This document shows positions 27,746 to 36,914 of a stretch of DNA of 64,000 bases, one piece after another. Made by a program: the position numbers and the translations under genes. The DNA is taken from NCBI RefSeq assembly GCF_014269185.2, contig NZ_JABWRZ020000001.1:459001-523000 (forward strand). The letters are read 5' to 3'. Source of the DNA: Pseudomonas oryzicola (lineage in GTDB: Bacteria; Pseudomonadota; Gammaproteobacteria; Pseudomonadales; Pseudomonadaceae). The notes beneath the pieces were generated by a model. It was not told the origin of the DNA, searched no databases, and saw nothing but the letters and a program-made list of their open reading frames with translations. Numbering within the stretch: the stretch's first letter is position 1; each line of letters begins with the position of its first letter.

Positions 27746-28348
27746 TCAGCCCCGCTGCCAGAGTGCGTAGTACACCTGGCCGGTTTTCTTCTCGCGGTGC
27801 AGGCGCCAGTTGCCAGGCAATTGCAAGGTCGACGGCGCGGTTTCGCTTTCGGTGTAGACCCAGGCCTTTTCATGCAACCACTGGTTCTGCTCCAGCAGGT
27901 TGCAGGTGTCGGCCAGCAGGTCCTGATGGAACGGCGGGTCAAGGAACACCACGTCGAACTGCTGCTTGGCCGGGCCTTGCAGGTAGCGCAGGGCATCGGT
28001 TTGCAGGATTTGCCCGCGTGGGCAGCGCAGGATTTCGAGGTTGTTCTTCAGGTTGGCGATGGCGGCCGGGTTGCTGTCCAGCGCCACCGCGTCCTCGGCC
28101 CCGCGGGACAAGGCTTCGAGCACCAGGGCGCCGCTGCCGCTGAAGGCGTCCAGCACGCGGGCGCCTTCGATATAGGGGGCCAGCCAGTTGAACAGGGTTT
28201 CGCGCACGCGGTCGGGCGTTGGCCGCAGACCTTCGCCGTCCGGGACCGCCAGGCGGCGGCTGCGCCACTCGCCGGCGATGATGCGCAGGTGGCCCTGGCC
28301 CTTGCTCTGGCCCGGTTGCGGGCGGGCGGTGGGGGTGGATCTTGGCAT
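27746..28348 (-). CDS. rsmD: 16S rRNA m2G966 methyltransferase
   Basis: This 200-residue SAM methylase modifies G966 of 16S rRNA. Visible motifs are LRIIAGEWRSRRL and RPTPDRVRETLFNWL, then VLDAFSGSGALVLEALSRGA (SAM) and FLDPPF (catalytic motif IV). Length matches E. coli RsmD (198). Its ATG overlaps the TAA of the upstream M16 gene by one base (TAATG), so translation is coupled. It lies upstream of, and on the same strand as, the second M16 pair. Confidence 0.95.
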   Translation of the reverse strand: MPRSTPTARPQPGQSKGQGHLRIIAGEWRSRRLAVPDGEGLRPTPDRVRETLFNWLAPYIEGARVLDAFSGSGALVLEALSRGAEDAVALDSNPAAIANLKNNLEILRCPRGQILQTDALRYLQGPAKQQFDVVFLDPPFHQDLLADTCNLLEQNQWLHEKAWVYTESETAPSTLQLPGNWRLHREKKTGQVYYALWQRG

Positions 28349-29838
28349 TAGTGCTCCGGTACCCCGAGCGCTTGCTCGGAGGGTTTGTCGGTAGGTGCTG
28401 GCAGCGGCTTTTGTGGCACTTTCGGGCCGACGGTGACCATCACCAGTTTATCCGCTGACAGGTGTTTGTTCATGGCCGCCCTGACCTGTTCGACGGTGAG
28501 TGCCTGGGACTGCTGCATGAAGTCCTCCAGCCAGGTCAGCGGCAGATTGTAGAAGCCGATGGCGCCCAGTTGGCCGACGATGCTGGCATTGCTGGCATTG
28601 GACAGCGGGAAGCTGCCGGCCAGCTCGCGCTTGGCGTCGTCCAGCTCCTGCTGGGTGGGGCCGGTCTTGAGGTAATCGGCGAGTATGCCTTGCACCAGCT
28701 TGAGCGTAGCTTCGCTGAGCTCGGCACGGGTTTGCAGGTTGATCATGAACGGGCCGCGGACCTGCATCGGGCTGAACGCCGAGTAAACCCCGTAGGTCAG
28801 GCCGCGTTTTTCACGCACCTCACTCATCAGCCGGGTGCCGAAGGCACCGCCACCGAGTATCTGGTTGCCCAGCGACAGCGCTGGCCAGTCGGGGTCCTGG
28901 CGGTCGATACCGAGTGCGGCCAGCATCAGGTGGGTTTGCGCAGTCGGAAAATCAATGTGGTTGAGGGTTGCATACGTTTCAGCGGGCTGGGCCGGTGCCG
29001 GCAGTGCCGGGCCCTTGGGCAGGCCTGCGGACACTTGGGCAGCGATGCTTTCGGCTTCGGCGCGACTGAGGTCGCCGACCAGGGCGATGACTGCATTGCC
29101 GCCGGTGTAGGCCTTGGCATGGAAGGCACGCAATTGTGCCAGGCTTATACCTTTGATGCCTTCGGGAGTGCCGTCGCTTGGGTGGGCATAGGGATGCTCG
29201 CCGTAAAGATTGGCGAACAGCGCCTTGCCAGCGATCTTGCCGGGGTTCTGTTTGTCGTATTCGAACCCGGCCAGCATCTGGTTCTTGATGCGCTTGAGGG
29301 CATCTTCCGGGAAGGTCGGTTTTCCGGCTACCTCGGTAAACAGCTTCAACGCTGGTTCACGCTTGTCCTTGGCGCTGAGGCTGCGCAGCGAGGCCACGGC
29401 CATGTCGCGGTAGGAACCGTTGCCAAAGTCTGCGCCCAGGCTTTCAAAGCCTTCGGCAATGGCGGTCACGTCCTTGCCGGCCACGCCTTCGTTGAGCATG
29501 GCGTTGGTCAGGGCGGCCAGGCCTGGCACGCCGCCATCCTGACTGCTACCGGCGGCGAAGGTGACACGCAGGTCGAACATGGGCAGTTCGCGGGCTTCGA
29601 CGAACAGCACCCGCGCGCCTTCAGCGGTATTCCAGTGCTGGATGTTCAGCTGGCGCCGGCTGGGTGCCTTGCCATCCAGCTCGGCCAGCGACTGCAGGGT
29701 GTTGGCCGGGCGTGCGGCGTTGCTTTCTACCTTGGCGAGATCGTCGGCCATGGCCGGGCCAGCCAGCACGGCCGCCAACGCCAGGACACGGATGCCGGTG
29801 GCCAGCAGGGTTGGGCGCGAGACGCGGCGGTCACTCAT
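28348..29838 (-). CDS. M16-family peptidase subunit, exported, non-catalytic
   Basis: This 496-residue M16 protein has a signal peptide at about residues 1-32 (ALAAVLAGPAMA-DD). The zinc motif is absent: LTNAMLNEGV replaces HxxEH. The RGLTYGVYSAF substrate-binding block is kept. It should form a periplasmic heterodimer with the catalytic M16 protein encoded upstream, which it overlaps by 8 bases. ATG 29838 has AGGAG 7 bases upstream; a more distal in-frame ATG lies at 29868. P. aeruginosa has a comparable pair next to ftsY. Confidence 0.87.
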   Translation of the reverse strand: MSDRRVSRPTLLATGIRVLALAAVLAGPAMADDLAKVESNAARPANTLQSLAELDGKAPSRRQLNIQHWNTAEGARVLFVEARELPMFDLRVTFAAGSSQDGGVPGLAALTNAMLNEGVAGKDVTAIAEGFESLGADFGNGSYRDMAVASLRSLSAKDKREPALKLFTEVAGKPTFPEDALKRIKNQMLAGFEYDKQNPGKIAGKALFANLYGEHPYAHPSDGTPEGIKGISLAQLRAFHAKAYTGGNAVIALVGDLSRAEAESIAAQVSAGLPKGPALPAPAQPAETYATLNHIDFPTAQTHLMLAALGIDRQDPDWPALSLGNQILGGGAFGTRLMSEVREKRGLTYGVYSAFSPMQVRGPFMINLQTRAELSEATLKLVQGILADYLKTGPTQQELDDAKRELAGSFPLSNASNASIVGQLGAIGFYNLPLTWLEDFMQQSQALTVEQVRAAMNKHLSADKLVMVTVGPKVPQKPLPAPTDKPSEQALGVPEH

Positions 29839-31186
29839 GAGCGGACTCCTCGGGCAGTACATGGGCAACGCTCAGGCGTTCGCGGGTGAAGTAGGTGCGC
29901 GCGGCGTTCTGGATGTCCTGCGGGGTGACGCGCTCGAGTTCGTCCAGTTCGCTGTCGATCAGCTTCCAGGACAGGCCAACGGTTTCCAGCTGGCCGATCG
30001 TGGTGGCCTGGCTGCTGATGGAATCACGGTCGTAGACCAATCCGGCAATGACCTGGGCGCGCACGCGCTCGAGTTCCTCGGTGCTGGGCGGGGAGGTCTT
30101 GAGTTCATCCAGCAGCTGCCAGATGCCCTTTTCCACGTCCGCCAGGGACTTGTGCTTCTGTACGTTCGGTGTGGCCGAGATCAGGAACAGGCTGTCGCCA
30201 CGGGTGAAGGCGTTGTAGCTGGACGAAGCACCGGCCACCAGCTCCTGGCCACGCTCCAGGCGTGCCGGCATGCGCGCGCTGTAGCCGCCGTCGAGCAGCG
30301 CCGAGATGAGGCGCAGGGCGTGCACCGTGCGCGGGTCCTTGGCAGTTGCCAGGCCGGGGACGTTGAAGCCATAGATCAGGCTGGGCAACTGGGTGCGTAC
30401 GTGCAGGGTCAGCTGGCGCTGGCCGGGTTCGGCCAGTTCCAGTGGCAACTTGGCCGAGGGCACGGTACGCCTGGGAATACTGCCGAAGTACTTCTGCGCC
30501 AGACCCTTGACTTCGTCGACGGTGACATCGCCCACGACGACCAGGGTAGCGTTGTTGGGGGCATACCAGGATTCATACCAGTGGCGCAGTTCCTCGACCT
30601 TCATTCGCTCGAGGTCGGCCATCCAGCCGATGGTCGGCGTGTGGTAGCCGCTGGCCGGGTAGGCCATGGCGCGGAACAGTTCGAACGCCTTGGCGTTGGG
30701 CTGGTCGTCGGTGCGCAGGCGGCGCTCTTCCTTGATTACCTCGATTTCGCGGCTGAACTCGTCGGCGGGCAGGTGCAGGCTGGCCAGGCGGTCGGCCTCC
30801 AGCTCCAGGGCCACCGGCAGGCGGTCGCGGGCCAGCACCTGGTAATAGGCGGTGTAGTCATCGCTGGTGAAGGCGTTCTCTTCGGCACCGATATCCCGCA
30901 GGATGCGCGATGCCTCACCAGGGCCGACCTTGGCGCTACCTTTGAACATCATGTGTTCCAGGGCGTGGGACAAGCCGGTCTGGCCCGGGGTTTCGTAGCT
31001 GGAGCCAACCTTGTACCAGATCTGCGAGACGGCCACCGGGGCGCGATGGTCTTCGCGCACGACCACTTTCAGGCCGTTGTCGAGGATGAACTCGTGGGTG
31101 GGTTGCACATCGGCGGCCAAGGCCGCGAGCGGCAGGCACAGCGTGCCGAGCAACAGGCCTGCGGCGCGGCGGGCTAGAGCATTCAT
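29831..31186 (-). CDS. M16-family zinc peptidase, exported, catalytic
   Basis: This 451-residue pitrilysin-type peptidase has a clear Sec signal (residues 1-25, cleaving after ALA). The zinc motif is H74-A-L-E77-H78, with the ERRLRTDDQP third-ligand region. RGDSLFLISATPN and related blocks complete the fold. It is predicted periplasmic, with the partner subunit downstream. It is divergent from ftsY across a 231-base gap. The substrate is unknown; family members degrade small peptides and processed fragments. Confidence 0.88.
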   Translation of the reverse strand: MNALARRAAGLLLGTLCLPLAALAADVQPTHEFILDNGLKVVVREDHRAPVAVSQIWYKVGSSYETPGQTGLSHALEHMMFKGSAKVGPGEASRILRDIGAEENAFTSDDYTAYYQVLARDRLPVALELEADRLASLHLPADEFSREIEVIKEERRLRTDDQPNAKAFELFRAMAYPASGYHTPTIGWMADLERMKVEELRHWYESWYAPNNATLVVVGDVTVDEVKGLAQKYFGSIPRRTVPSAKLPLELAEPGQRQLTLHVRTQLPSLIYGFNVPGLATAKDPRTVHALRLISALLDGGYSARMPARLERGQELVAGASSSYNAFTRGDSLFLISATPNVQKHKSLADVEKGIWQLLDELKTSPPSTEELERVRAQVIAGLVYDRDSISSQATTIGQLETVGLSWKLIDSELDELERVTPQDIQNAARTYFTRERLSVAHVLPEESAHE

Positions 31187-31417
31187 ACGGTGTTTAACCT
31201 GTTCGGCGGCCCGCTGGGTTTAGCGTCGGCGGGCCAGGAGGTGCTAGGATACTGATCCGGTTGCCTGGCGACCATGCCTGTCGCCGTTCTGGCCCCCAGG
31301 CCATCAACACAAAACGTTGCGCATGAACCAGCCGGCTTCAAGATAGTCTGTTCTGCGTAGAGAGAATTCCCGATGCGCCGTAGCTGGCCCATCGCTACCC
31401 TGAGATAGCCGTCTTCC

Positions 31418-32917
31418 ATGTTTGGTTCCAACGACGACAAAAAAGCACCGGCCGAGGCTGGTGAGAAGAAAGGCCTGTTCAGCTGGTTTCGCAAGAAGCC
31501 GCAGCAACCTGTGGGAGCGGGCTCGCCCGCGAATGAAACCCACGCCGTCGAGCAGCCTGCTGCCGCTCCGGTCGAGGTCCCTGCCGCCGAAACGCCGCGA
31601 GCCGCAGAGCCCGTTCAGGCCCCTGCAGCCCCAGTGCTGGTTGAGCCGCAGCCGGTCGCCGAAGTAGCCCAGGCGCCGATACCTGAACCGCTTGCTTCCC
31701 AGCCATTGCAGGCCCCTGAGCCAGAGCCGCTCGCTTCCCAGCCGCTGGTGGCACCAGCGCCGCAGCCGGTCGCGTCCGTGCCGTTGCAGGCGGCTCCGAT
31801 CGAGCCTGCCACGGCAGTGGAACCTGCCGCGCCGGTCAGCAACCTGGTACTGCCGGTTGCCGAAGAACCTGTGGCTCTGGTACCGGACCTGGAACCGAAG
31901 GCTCCGCCTGCCATCCCGGAACGTTCCGCGCCAGAGCCTGTTGCGGCCGCAGCACCGGTCGAATCTGCACCTGCACCGGCCGAGCAGGCCAAGCCCGGCT
32001 TCTTCGCACGCCTCAAGCAGGGCCTGTCGAAGACCAGCGCCAGCATCGGCGAGGGCATGGCCAGCCTGTTCCTGGGCAAGAAGGTCATCGATGACGACCT
32101 GCTCGACGAGATCGAGACCCGCCTGCTGACCGCCGACGTCGGCGTGGAGGCGACCTCGACCATCGTCCAGAACCTGACCCAGAAGGTCGCCCGCAAGCAG
32201 CTGGCCGATGCCGATGCCCTGTACAAATCGCTGCAGGAAGAGCTGGCTGCGTTGCTGCGCCCAGTCGAACAGCCGCTGGTGGTACAGGCGCAGAACAAGC
32301 CCTATGTGATTCTGGTAGTTGGCGTGAACGGCGCCGGCAAGACCACCACGATCGGCAAGCTGGCGAAGAAGCTGCAGCTCGAAGGCAAGAAAGTGATGTT
32401 GGCCGCTGGTGACACCTTCCGTGCCGCGGCGGTCGAGCAACTGCAGGTGTGGGGCGAGCGCAACCAGATCCCGGTGATCGCCCAGCACACCGGGGCCGAC
32501 TCGGCGTCGGTGATCTTCGACGCCGTGCAGGCCGCCAAGGCCCGTGGCGTCGATGTGCTGATCGCCGACACTGCCGGTCGCCTGCATACCAAAGACAACC
32601 TGATGGAAGAACTGAAGAAGGTACGTCGGGTTATCGGCAAGCTCGACGCCGAAGCGCCGCACGAGGTGCTGCTGGTGCTGGATGCCGGTACCGGCCAGAA
32701 CGCCATCAGCCAGGCCAAGTACTTCAACCAGAGCGTCGAACTGACCGGCCTGGCCCTGACCAAGCTGGACGGCACCGCCAAGGGTGGGGTGATCTTCGCC
32801 CTGGCCAAGCAGTTCAAGCTGCCGATCCGTTTCATCGGTGTCGGTGAAGGCATCGACGACCTGCGTACCTTCGAAGCCGAGCCGTTCGTCAAGGCTCTGT
32901 TCGCCGAGCGAGACTGA
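31418..32917 (+). CDS. ftsY: Signal recognition particle receptor FtsY
   Basis: This 499-residue GTPase receives SRP-ribosome complexes at the inner membrane. Residues 1-190 are a long Pro/Ala/Glu-rich disordered and acidic N-domain, preceded by a basic amphipathic start (EKKGLFSWFRKKP). The NG domain follows: G1 GVNGAGKTTT, DTAGRLHTK (G3) and TKLDGTAKGG (G4). A REP element at 31508-31535 is translated in frame as part of PVGAGSPANE. It leads an operon with ftsE (2-base gap) and ftsX. Confidence 0.96.
   Translation: MFGSNDDKKAPAEAGEKKGLFSWFRKKPQQPVGAGSPANETHAVEQPAAAPVEVPAAETPRAAEPVQAPAAPVLVEPQPVAEVAQAPIPEPLASQPLQAPEPEPLASQPLVAPAPQPVASVPLQAAPIEPATAVEPAAPVSNLVLPVAEEPVALVPDLEPKAPPAIPERSAPEPVAAAAPVESAPAPAEQAKPGFFARLKQGLSKTSASIGEGMASLFLGKKVIDDDLLDEIETRLLTADVGVEATSTIVQNLTQKVARKQLADADALYKSLQEELAALLRPVEQPLVVQAQNKPYVILVVGVNGAGKTTTIGKLAKKLQLEGKKVMLAAGDTFRAAAVEQLQVWGERNQIPVIAQHTGADSASVIFDAVQAAKARGVDVLIADTAGRLHTKDNLMEELKKVRRVIGKLDAEAPHEVLLVLDAGTGQNAISQAKYFNQSVELTGLALTKLDGTAKGGVIFALAKQFKLPIRFIGVGEGIDDLRTFEAEPFVKALFAERD
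31508..31535 (+). repeat. REP element inside the ftsY coding region
   Basis: CCTGTGGGAGCGGGCTCGCC (from 31508) runs on to CGCGAATG at 31535. It matches the P. putida REP consensus closely, including the GGAGCGGG/CCCGCGAA palindrome core. It encodes PVGAGSPAN in the disordered part of FtsY. Other REP copies in this window are intergenic. Confidence 0.85.
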
Positions 32918-32919
32918 CC

Positions 32920-33591
32920 ATGATCAGATTCGAACAGGTTGCCAAGCGTTATCCCAATGGTCATGTGGGGTTGCATGAGCTGAGTTTCCGGGCGCGCCGG
33001 GGCGAATTCCTGTTCGTCACCGGCCATTCGGGGGCTGGCAAAAGCACCTTGCTGCGTCTGCTGCTGGCCATGGAACGCCCGACCAGCGGCAAGCTGATGC
33101 TGGCCGGGCAGGACCTGGGCCAGATCAGCAACGCACAGATCCCGTTCCTGCGCCGGCAGATTGGCGTGGTGTTCCAGAACCATCAGCTGTTGTTCGACCG
33201 CACGGTGTTCAACAACATCGCCTTGCCACTGCAGATTCTCGGCCTGTCCAAGGCCGAGGTCGCCAAACGCGTGGATTCGGCCCTGGAGCGCGTGTCGCTG
33301 GCCGACAAGGGCGAGCTATTCCCGGCCGACCTGTCCACCGGGCAGCAACAGCGGGTGGGTATTGCCCGCGCCATCGTGCATCAGCCAGCCCTGCTGCTGG
33401 CCGACGAGCCCACCGGTAACCTCGACCCGCGCCTGGCGGCGGAGATCATGGGCGTGTTCGAGGACATCAACCGCCTGGGCACCACGGTATTGATCGCCAG
33501 CCACGACCTGGCACTGATTGCGCGCATGCGCCACCGCATGCTGACCTTGCAGCGCGGCCGCTTGATCGGCGATGGGGAGGCCGGGCAATGA
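32920..33591 (+). CDS. ftsE: Cell-division ABC protein FtsE
   Basis: This 223-residue ATPase pairs with FtsX to activate peptidoglycan hydrolases at the septum. Walker A is GHSGAGKST and Walker B is LLLADEPTGNLDP. The signature motif is LSTGQQQRVGIARA, where LSGGQ is replaced by LSTGQ as in other FtsE proteins. It begins 2 bases after ftsY and its last four bases (ATGA) overlap the ftsX start. Confidence 0.97.
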   Translation: MIRFEQVAKRYPNGHVGLHELSFRARRGEFLFVTGHSGAGKSTLLRLLLAMERPTSGKLMLAGQDLGQISNAQIPFLRRQIGVVFQNHQLLFDRTVFNNIALPLQILGLSKAEVAKRVDSALERVSLADKGELFPADLSTGQQQRVGIARAIVHQPALLLADEPTGNLDPRLAAEIMGVFEDINRLGTTVLIASHDLALIARMRHRMLTLQRGRLIGDGEAGQ

Positions 33592-34613
33592 CCACTACAC
33601 GCACACCGAAAGTTTCCGAGCGGGTTGCGCCGAAACCGGCCGACCCGCAACCGGCGAAGAAAAAACGCGGTGAAGACGACGACGGCCCGGATTTCCGCAC
33701 GCTGCTGCATGCCTGGCTGGAAAGCCACCGTGCCAGCCTGGCCGACAGCCTGCGCCGTCTGGGCAAGCAGCCGATTGGCAGCTTCTTCACCTGCCTGGTG
33801 ATGGCGGTGGCGCTGAGCATGCCCATGGGCTTGTCGTTGCTGCTGAAGAACGTCGAAAAGCTTGGCGGCTCGTGGCAGCGCGCCGCGCAGATTTCGCTGT
33901 ACCTCAAGCTCGATGCCGGCAGCCGCGAAGGCGAGGCGCTGCGCGACGAGATCAAGGGCATGCCCGGTGTGGCCGACGCGCTGTATGTAAGCCGCGAACA
34001 GGCGCTGGACGAGTTCCAGCAGCAGTCCGGCCTTGGCGAAGCCCTGCGTGAGCTGCCCGACAACCCGTTGCCTGGCGTGGTGGTGGTGACCCCGACCGAG
34101 GTCGACAAACCGGCGCTGGAAGCCTTGCGTCAGCGCCTGTCCGAACTGCCGCGGGTAGAGGTGGCGCAGCTCGACCTGCTGTGGGTCGAGCGCCTGGCGG
34201 CCATCCTCAAGCTGGGTGACCGTTTCGTCTTCGGCCTGGCTGTGATGCTGATTTCTGCCTTGCTGTTAGTAATCGGTAACACAATTCGGCTACACATTGA
34301 AAACCGCCGCACCGAGATCGAAGTGATCAAGCTGGTCGGGGGCACCGACGCCTATGTGCGCCGGCCTTTCCTGTACATGGGCGCCCTGTATGGCCTGGGC
34401 GCAGGCCTGTTGGCGTGGGGTATCCTGGCGTTTGGCCTGAACTGGCTGAACGAGGCGGTGGTAGGCCTTTCCGGCCTGTACGGCAGTGACTTCGCCCTGG
34501 GCGGAGTGCCGGCGTCCGATGGTCTGTCGCTCTTGATCGGAGCGGTGCTGTTGGGGTATATCGGTGCATGGATTGCAGTCGCCCGCCACCTGAACGAGCT
34601 GGCGCCGCGATAG
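33588..34613 (+). CDS. ftsX: Cell-division membrane protein FtsX
   Basis: This 341-residue inner-membrane protein has four transmembrane segments. One follows a Pro/Lys-rich cytoplasmic N-terminus (PIGSFFTCLVMAVALSM), and three are in the C-terminal half (VFGLAVMLISALLLVIGN and later). A periplasmic loop of about 110 residues lies between the first and second and should contact the hydrolase activator. An ATGA overlap with ftsE couples the pair. Confidence 0.96.
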   Translation: MTTTRTPKVSERVAPKPADPQPAKKKRGEDDDGPDFRTLLHAWLESHRASLADSLRRLGKQPIGSFFTCLVMAVALSMPMGLSLLLKNVEKLGGSWQRAAQISLYLKLDAGSREGEALRDEIKGMPGVADALYVSREQALDEFQQQSGLGEALRELPDNPLPGVVVVTPTEVDKPALEALRQRLSELPRVEVAQLDLLWVERLAAILKLGDRFVFGLAVMLISALLLVIGNTIRLHIENRRTEIEVIKLVGGTDAYVRRPFLYMGALYGLGAGLLAWGILAFGLNWLNEAVVGLSGLYGSDFALGGVPASDGLSLLIGAVLLGYIGAWIAVARHLNELAPR

Positions 34614-34649
34614 TTTTTAAGTGCCAGCATTGACAAATTCTTCACTATG

Positions 34650-34677
34650 GAACTTGTACCGTCGTTCCAGGTCAATG
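34650..34677 (+). promoter_or_regulatory. Candidate sigma-E/AlgU promoter of rpoH
   Basis: GAACTT (34650-34655), 16 bases, then TCAAT (34672-34676) fits the envelope-stress sigma consensus GAACTT-N16-TCtgA. It lies 48-75 bases before the rpoH ATG. E. coli rpoH has a sigma-E promoter with the same GAACTTGT start, and AlgU control of rpoH is reported in P. aeruginosa. Confidence 0.5.
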
Positions 34678-34724
34678 TTGGCAGCGCCCACAAGGTGCGA
34701 GTTTGGTAAGTCGGAGGTTCTTGA

Positions 34725-35579
34725 ATGACCACATCGTTGCAACCTGCCTATGCCCTGGTGCCCGGTGCAAACCTGGAAGCCTACGTGCACACGGTCAACA
34801 GCATTCCGCTGCTGACGGTCGAGCAGGAGCGTGATCTGGGCGAGCGTCTCTATTATGAGCAGGATGTCGAGGCCGCTCGCCAAATGGTGATGGCCCACCT
34901 GCGTTTCGTCGTACACATCGCTCGTAGCTACGCTGGCTATGGGCTGGCCCAGGCTGACCTGATCCAGGAAGGCAACGTCGGCCTGATGAAAGCCGTCAAG
35001 CGCTTCAACCCGGAAATGGGTGTGCGCCTGGTGTCTTTCGCCGTGCACTGGATCAAGGCGGAGATCCACGAGTTCATCCTGCGCAACTGGCGCATCGTCA
35101 AGGTGGCTACCACCAAGGCCCAGCGCAAGCTGTTCTTCAACCTGCGCAGCCAGAAGAAGCGTCTGGCCTGGCTGAGCAACGACGAAGTGCACCGTGTAGC
35201 GGAAAGCCTGGGCGTGGAGCCGCGGGAGGTGCGCGAGATGGAAAGCCGCCTGAGCGGTCAGGACATGGCCTTCGACCCGGCAGCGGAAGCTGACGACGAC
35301 AGCGCCTTCCAGTCGCCTGCGCACTACCTGGAAGACCACCGTTACGACCCTGCGATGCAACTGGAGGACGCTGACTGGAGCGACAACTCCACCAGCAACC
35401 TGCACGAAGCGCTGCAAGGGTTGGACGAGCGTAGCCGCGACATTCTGTACCAGCGCTGGCTGGCGGAAGAGAAGGCTACCTTGCATGAGCTGGCAGACAA
35501 GTACAGCGTTTCGGCTGAGCGGATTCGCCAGCTGGAGAAGAATGCAATGAACAAGGTCAAGGCGTTGATCGCTGCCTGA
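34725..35579 (+). CDS. rpoH: Heat-shock sigma factor RpoH (sigma-32)
   Basis: This 284-residue sigma factor is identical in length to E. coli RpoH. Region 2 shows [39 protein letters not shown], and the RpoH box QRKLFFNLR follows. Region 4 ends in [31 protein letters not shown] is 7 bases before ATG 34725. The 111-base gap after ftsX gives it its own promoters, including a likely sigma-E-type one. A strong terminator follows. Confidence 0.98.
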   Translation: MTTSLQPAYALVPGANLEAYVHTVNSIPLLTVEQERDLGERLYYEQDVEAARQMVMAHLRFVVHIARSYAGYGLAQADLIQEGNVGLMKAVKRFNPEMGVRLVSFAVHWIKAEIHEFILRNWRIVKVATTKAQRKLFFNLRSQKKRLAWLSNDEVHRVAESLGVEPREVREMESRLSGQDMAFDPAAEADDDSAFQSPAHYLEDHRYDPAMQLEDADWSDNSTSNLHEALQGLDERSRDILYQRWLAEEKATLHELADKYSVSAERIRQLEKNAMNKVKALIAA

Positions 35580-35600
35580 TCAGGCTTTGATTGCAAAAGA

Positions 35601-35637
35601 AAGCCGCTGGCCCTGATCGGGTGAGCGGCTTTTTTTT
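35601..35637 (+). terminator. Intrinsic terminator of rpoH
   Basis: AAGCCGCT (35601-35608) pairs with AGCGGCTT (35624-35631), with a partly paired 15-base loop. Eight T residues follow at 35630-35637. Confidence 0.9.
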
Positions 35638-35656
35638 GGGGCTGCGCAGCAGCCCC
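35638..35656. repeat. Small hairpin repeat, copy 2 of 4
   Basis: GGGGCTGCGCAGCAGCCCC is the same hairpin as at 7252 with loop GCA instead of AAA. It is 7 bases past the mtgA stop on the minus strand and abuts the rpoH terminator. Confidence 0.7.
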
Positions 35657-35663
35657 GTTAACC

Positions 35664-36374
35664 TTAAAACCTGCGCGAAGAGTCGAGCTGCATCAGGTAG
35701 CTAGGCCCACCCAGCTGGCTCATCTGCCGCCGAATCCACCCGGCCCTGCTGGCCACATAGGCGCTCGGCCGACTGGCACTCCACTTGATCGGGCTTGGCA
35801 GCACGGCCGCCAGCTGCGCCGCCTGCTGGCGGCTGAGCCGGCTGGCATCAACGCCAAAGTGGTAACGTGCCGCCGCCTGGGCGCCGAACACACCCTTGCC
35901 CCATTCGGCACTGTTCAGGTAGACCTCGAGAATCCGCTCCTTCGACCAGAACAGCTCGATCAGTGCGGTGAACCACGCCTCCAGCCCTTTGCGCAACCAG
36001 CTGCGCCCGGACCACAGGAACAGGTTCTTGGCCACTTGCTGGGTCAGGGTGCTGGCACCACGAATGTTGCCGCCACGCTCGTTGTAGGCCAGCGCTGCCT
36101 GGATGGCTGGAATGTCGAAGCCCCAATGACTGGCGAACTTCTGGTCTTCGCCAGCAACGACCGCGACCTTGAGCTCGTCGGAGATGTTCTCCCAAGGCTC
36201 CCAGTCACGCTGCAGGTCGATCGGCTCGCCATTCACCCAGGACTGCACTTTGCGCTCGACCATCAGCGCTGTGCCGGGTGGTGGCACCCAGCGGAACACC
36301 AGCACCAGCACGATGCTGCCGGCAGCGAACCAGAGCAGGGCACGGGAGAGGCGGCGAAGAAGGGTTGACAGCAT
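35664..36374 (-). CDS. mtgA: Monofunctional biosynthetic peptidoglycan transglycosylase
   Basis: This 236-residue GT51 glycosyltransferase polymerises glycan strands from lipid II. It has one N-terminal transmembrane helix (LLWFAAGSIVLVLVFRW). The catalytic Glu is in VVAGEDQKFASHWG, followed by GASTLTQQVAKNLFL and YLNSAEWGKGVFG. No transpeptidase domain is present. ATG 36374 (MLSTLLRRLSRAL) matches the family start. It is divergent from the DUF423 gene by 64 bases. Confidence 0.95.
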   Translation of the reverse strand: MLSTLLRRLSRALLWFAAGSIVLVLVFRWVPPPGTALMVERKVQSWVNGEPIDLQRDWEPWENISDELKVAVVAGEDQKFASHWGFDIPAIQAALAYNERGGNIRGASTLTQQVAKNLFLWSGRSWLRKGLEAWFTALIELFWSKERILEVYLNSAEWGKGVFGAQAAARYHFGVDASRLSRQQAAQLAAVLPSPIKWSASRPSAYVASRAGWIRRQMSQLGGPSYLMQLDSSRRF

Positions 36375-36438
36375 GGCAATGGCTTGGCCGTACGGATGGA
36401 AGGGGCCATTATACAGACCCGATCCGAGGAGTCGTCCC

Positions 36439-36810
36439 ATGCTTCGCAGCTTCCTGATGCTTGCCGCCTTTTTCGGCTTTACCGGTGTCGCCCTGGGCGC
36501 TTTTGCCGCTCATGGCCTGAAAAGCCGGCTGACTACCGATTACCTGGCAATCTTCCAGACCGGTGTTACCTACCAGCTGGTGCATGCCCTGGCGATCCTG
36601 GGTGTCGCGGTGCTTTCGGCCCACTTGCCCGGGCGCCTGGTCGGCTGGGCGGGCGCGCTGTTTGCCCTGGGTATAGTGCTGTTCTCCGGTAGCCTGTACC
36701 TGCTCACCCTCAGCGGCCTGGGCAAGCTCGGTATCATCACCCCGCTTGGCGGGCTGTGCTTCCTCGCCGGCTGGTTGTGCCTGGGCCTGGCGGCATGGCG
36801 GATGGGCTGA
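36439..36810 (+). CDS. DUF423 small membrane protein
   Basis: This 123-residue YgdD/DUF423-type inner-membrane protein has four predicted helices. The FGFTGVALGAFAAHGLK start and the FQTGVTYQLVHALAIL second block are highly characteristic. The function is unknown. GAGGAG lies about 6 bases before ATG 36439. It is followed after 104 bases by thiS. Confidence 0.9.
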   Translation: MLRSFLMLAAFFGFTGVALGAFAAHGLKSRLTTDYLAIFQTGVTYQLVHALAILGVAVLSAHLPGRLVGWAGALFALGIVLFSGSLYLLTLSGLGKLGIITPLGGLCFLAGWLCLGLAAWRMG

Positions 36811-36914
36811 CCGGGTGGTCCACAATCACGACTAATGGCGCGCGCCGCCCTTGGGTTGCAGGGTGGTTCGGCGCTAGAATGCGTGCCCCCCAAAGCACAA
36901 TGGTGGCCGTGCGC

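Noticed and set aside
36811..36914. TPP riboswitch upstream of thiS
   Set aside because: The 104-base gap lacks the CTGAGA and ACCTGATC-type core elements of the THI box.
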